The position numbers were made by a program, and so were the translations under genes. Shown here one piece after another: positions 6,154-7,434 of a stretch of 7,434 nt of DNA. Numbering within the stretch: position 1 is the stretch's first letter; every line of letters begins with the position of its first letter. A model generated the notes under the pieces. That model searched no databases, was not told the origin of the DNA, and saw nothing but the letters and a program-made list of their open reading frames with translations. The stretch covers positions 1-7,434 of the forward strand of contig DVEE01000245.1 of the NCBI GenBank assembly GCA_015295885.1, written 5' to 3'. This DNA is from Leptolyngbyaceae cyanobacterium M65_K2018_010 (GTDB taxonomy: Bacteria > Cyanobacteriota > Cyanobacteriia > Phormidesmidales > Phormidesmidaceae).

Positions 6154-6840
6154 ATGACCTCCTCGCCCCCAGCCAAATCCCCCCGTCCGGTATTGGGAAC
6201 GGTGTTTGCCTTTCCCCCTAACCGCGACACCCTGGGAGGTACGGCTTACCTTATTGTAAACAACGACAGCCCGGGCACGATGGGGTCTATCCTGGTGGAT
6301 GCTCCGCCCTGGGATGATGTCACCCAGGATTTTATCGCCACCCAGGGCGGGGTGCGCTGGTTGGTGATTACCCACCGTAACGCCTTGGGTCAGACGGCAG
6401 CCATACAAAAGTGCCTAGGTTGCGAGGTCGTGATACAGGAACAGGAGGCCTACCTTTTGCCTGGAACCCCCAAAACCACCTTTCACCATCATTTTAGATT
6501 TGGCCCTGACACCGAAGCCTTCTGGACTCCCGGCTACTCTCCGGGGTCCGCTTGCGTATATCACAACGCCTACGGAGGCATTCTGTTCACTGGGCGTCAC
6601 CTCCTGCCTAACCGGCAGGGGCAACCAACCCCCCTGCGCTTTGCCAAAACCTTTCACTGGCAGCGCCAGATCCACCAGGTGGAGGCGCTGACTAGCCGCT
6701 TTTCCCCAGCGACCCTGGCCCACATTTGCCCCGGTGCCAACACCGGCTTTTTGCGGGGCCAGCGCACTATCGACCAGGCCTACACCCGCTTGCAACAGCT
6801 TGACTTCACGGCTCTGCACCAGGCTACCGCCGTGCTCTAA
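6154..6840 (+). CDS. Metallo-beta-lactamase-fold protein lacking the metal-binding residues
   Basis: The 228-residue product has the order of motifs of a metallo-beta-lactamase-fold hydrolase but with the metal ligands replaced. Counting from the ATG at 6154, FPPNRDTLGGTAYLIV (20-35) and GSILVDAP (44-51) are the first strands. The usual HxHxDH site reads THRNALG (73-79), keeping only the first histidine. The next ligand region, normally TPGHSPGS, reads TPGYSPGS with Y128. The normally aspartate-bearing FTGDHL reads FTGRHLL with R148. The last region is CPGANTG, without the expected histidine. It is therefore predicted to be a non-hydrolytic pseudoenzyme, perhaps a binding or scaffold protein; no function is known to me. 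I recall similar GRHLL-type proteins in other cyanobacteria, so the loss is probably family-wide, not local decay. A TTG at 6106 would add 16 residues. I prefer the ATG, although neither has a good ribosome site. Confidence 0.8.
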   Translation: MTSSPPAKSPRPVLGTVFAFPPNRDTLGGTAYLIVNNDSPGTMGSILVDAPPWDDVTQDFIATQGGVRWLVITHRNALGQTAAIQKCLGCEVVIQEQEAYLLPGTPKTTFHHHFRFGPDTEAFWTPGYSPGSACVYHNAYGGILFTGRHLLPNRQGQPTPLRFAKTFHWQRQIHQVEALTSRFSPATLAHICPGANTGFLRGQRTIDQAYTRLQQLDFTALHQATAVL

Positions 6841-6851
6841 AGCCGAGGCTT
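6840..6851. repeat. Short palindrome filling the tail-to-tail gap
   Basis: AAGCC (6840-6844) and GGCTT (6847-6851) form an inverted repeat around GA. It covers the whole 10-nt gap between the stop of the beta-lactamase-fold gene and the stop of the HD gene. The stem is too short and lacks a T tract for a confident terminator. Confidence 0.3.
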
Positions 6852-7434
6852 CATGCCGTGGGCAGGGAGCGATCCGTCGGGGTGCTATAGCGCTCCCACA
6901 GGGCTTTCAACCAGCTCTGAATTTCCCTCGGATAGAGCAACCAAATGCGCTCAGAGGGCTGGCTCAGGGTGTTCACTAGGGGAGAAATATCTTTAATATC
7001 TACCAATCGGTTGTCCAGGTGCATGTGGATACCCTGTTGATAGGTGGTATAGCCCCGACTCCAGATTGGTCTGAGAGCCGCATAGCTTCTCCCGGAGAGG
7101 CCTCGACGCTCTAGGTGGGTTTGCACCTGACTGAGGAACTGCTGCTGCTGTTCGGGGGAAAGCCGGGTTACCTCCAGGGTTTTGAGTAGATCCCGATCCA
7201 GGTAACGGCGACACAGATCGGCCAGCAGGGGATCAGCGCTGTGGCGCCAGCGCTACAAATGGTAGGTAAAGACAATGTCATCGCCAGCCAGGTAGGTATC
7301 CAGGCTGAGGGGGCACTGGGGAGCCTGCAGCCAAGCCGCCACGGTCGAGTCAGCTTCGATCTGGCCGCTGGGATAGAGATGGCGAGCCCGCTCAAAGGCC
7401 CGTTCTAGCAGCCAGGTGACCGATATATTTTTGG
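6851..7434 (-). pseudogene. HD-domain dNTPase-like phosphohydrolase, C-terminal part, interrupted by an amber codon
   Basis: One minus-strand frame encodes continuous family-like sequence from the right edge (first full codon at 7432) to TGA at 6851-6853, broken only by TAG at 7253-7255. Upstream are 59 codons (KNISVTWLLERAFERARHLY... to AGDDIVFTYHL) and downstream 133 (RWRHSADPLLADLCRRYL, later VDIKDISPLVNTLSQP and LYPREIQ). This matches the C-terminal region of HD superfamily phosphohydrolases of the YwfO type (deoxynucleoside triphosphate hydrolysis), in which a helix with an HxLxxW-like pattern is followed by D-x2-L-x2-LC-x-R and then an ELSxLSP-type segment. The HD catalytic core would lie outside the window. 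The TAG stands where a Gln (CAG) would fit, a single C-to-T change. No strong start follows the TAG, so an independently translated fragment is unlikely. It may be a recent pseudogene, a sequencing error or, less likely, a suppressed stop. Confidence 0.7.

Noticed and set aside
6001..6819. Two minus-strand open frames (6001-6408 and 6415-6819) opposite the beta-lactamase-fold gene
   Set aside because: Both are antisense shadows; the plus frame has ordered motifs of a known fold.
7168..7395. Minus-strand open frame in a different phase across the amber codon region
   Set aside because: Its product is Trp/Pro/Ala-rich without family resemblance, whereas the phase containing the TAG matches the HD phosphohydrolase C-terminus on both sides.
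1..7434. CRISPR array, tRNA or rRNA gene, insertion sequence or attachment site
   Set aside because: No regularly spaced repeats, RNA gene signatures, transposase or integrase motifs, or terminal inverted repeats were seen on either strand.

Overview
The window looks like chromosomal DNA from a GC-rich filamentous or Leptolyngbya/Nodosilinea-type cyanobacterium. Two things support this. The palindrome GCGATCGC (HIP1) occurs seven times in 7.4 kb, which is the usual cyanobacterial over-representation. The gene content also fits: a Psb32/TLP18.3 photosystem II repair protein and an EGY-like site-2 protease, both typical of oxygenic phototrophs. The genus-level placement is inference only.

Layout. 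Positions 1-3072 (plus strand) hold the 3' part of an AAA-type ATPase of the kind associated with extracellular contractile injection systems, then a family 2 glycosyltransferase, then a zinc-independent quinone oxidoreductase. Spacing is tight (35 and 8 nt), so they may be co-transcribed although their functions do not obviously connect. Positions 3139-3885 (plus) hold psb32, with its own short leader. Positions 3989-4423 (minus) hold a small coiled-coil protein, convergent with psb32, and 4497-5975 (minus) holds an M50 intramembrane metalloprotease. A divergent AT-richer spacer (5976-6153) separates the protease from a metallo-beta-lactamase-fold protein at 6154-6840 (plus). Ten bases after that gene, tail to tail, lies the 3' part of an HD-domain dNTPase-like gene (minus, running off the right edge), interrupted by one in-frame amber codon.

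No single pathway explains the window; it reads as mostly core cyanobacterial genes. No RNA gene, insertion sequence, CRISPR array or integrase is visible. The points most worth a second look are two apparent pseudoenzymes and the interrupted HD gene. The AAA protein keeps Walker A, sensor 1 and sensor 2 but has lost the Walker B acidic pair and the expected arginine fingers. The beta-lactamase-fold protein lacks nearly all metal ligands. The HD gene has reading frame and family similarity intact on both sides of a single TAG.
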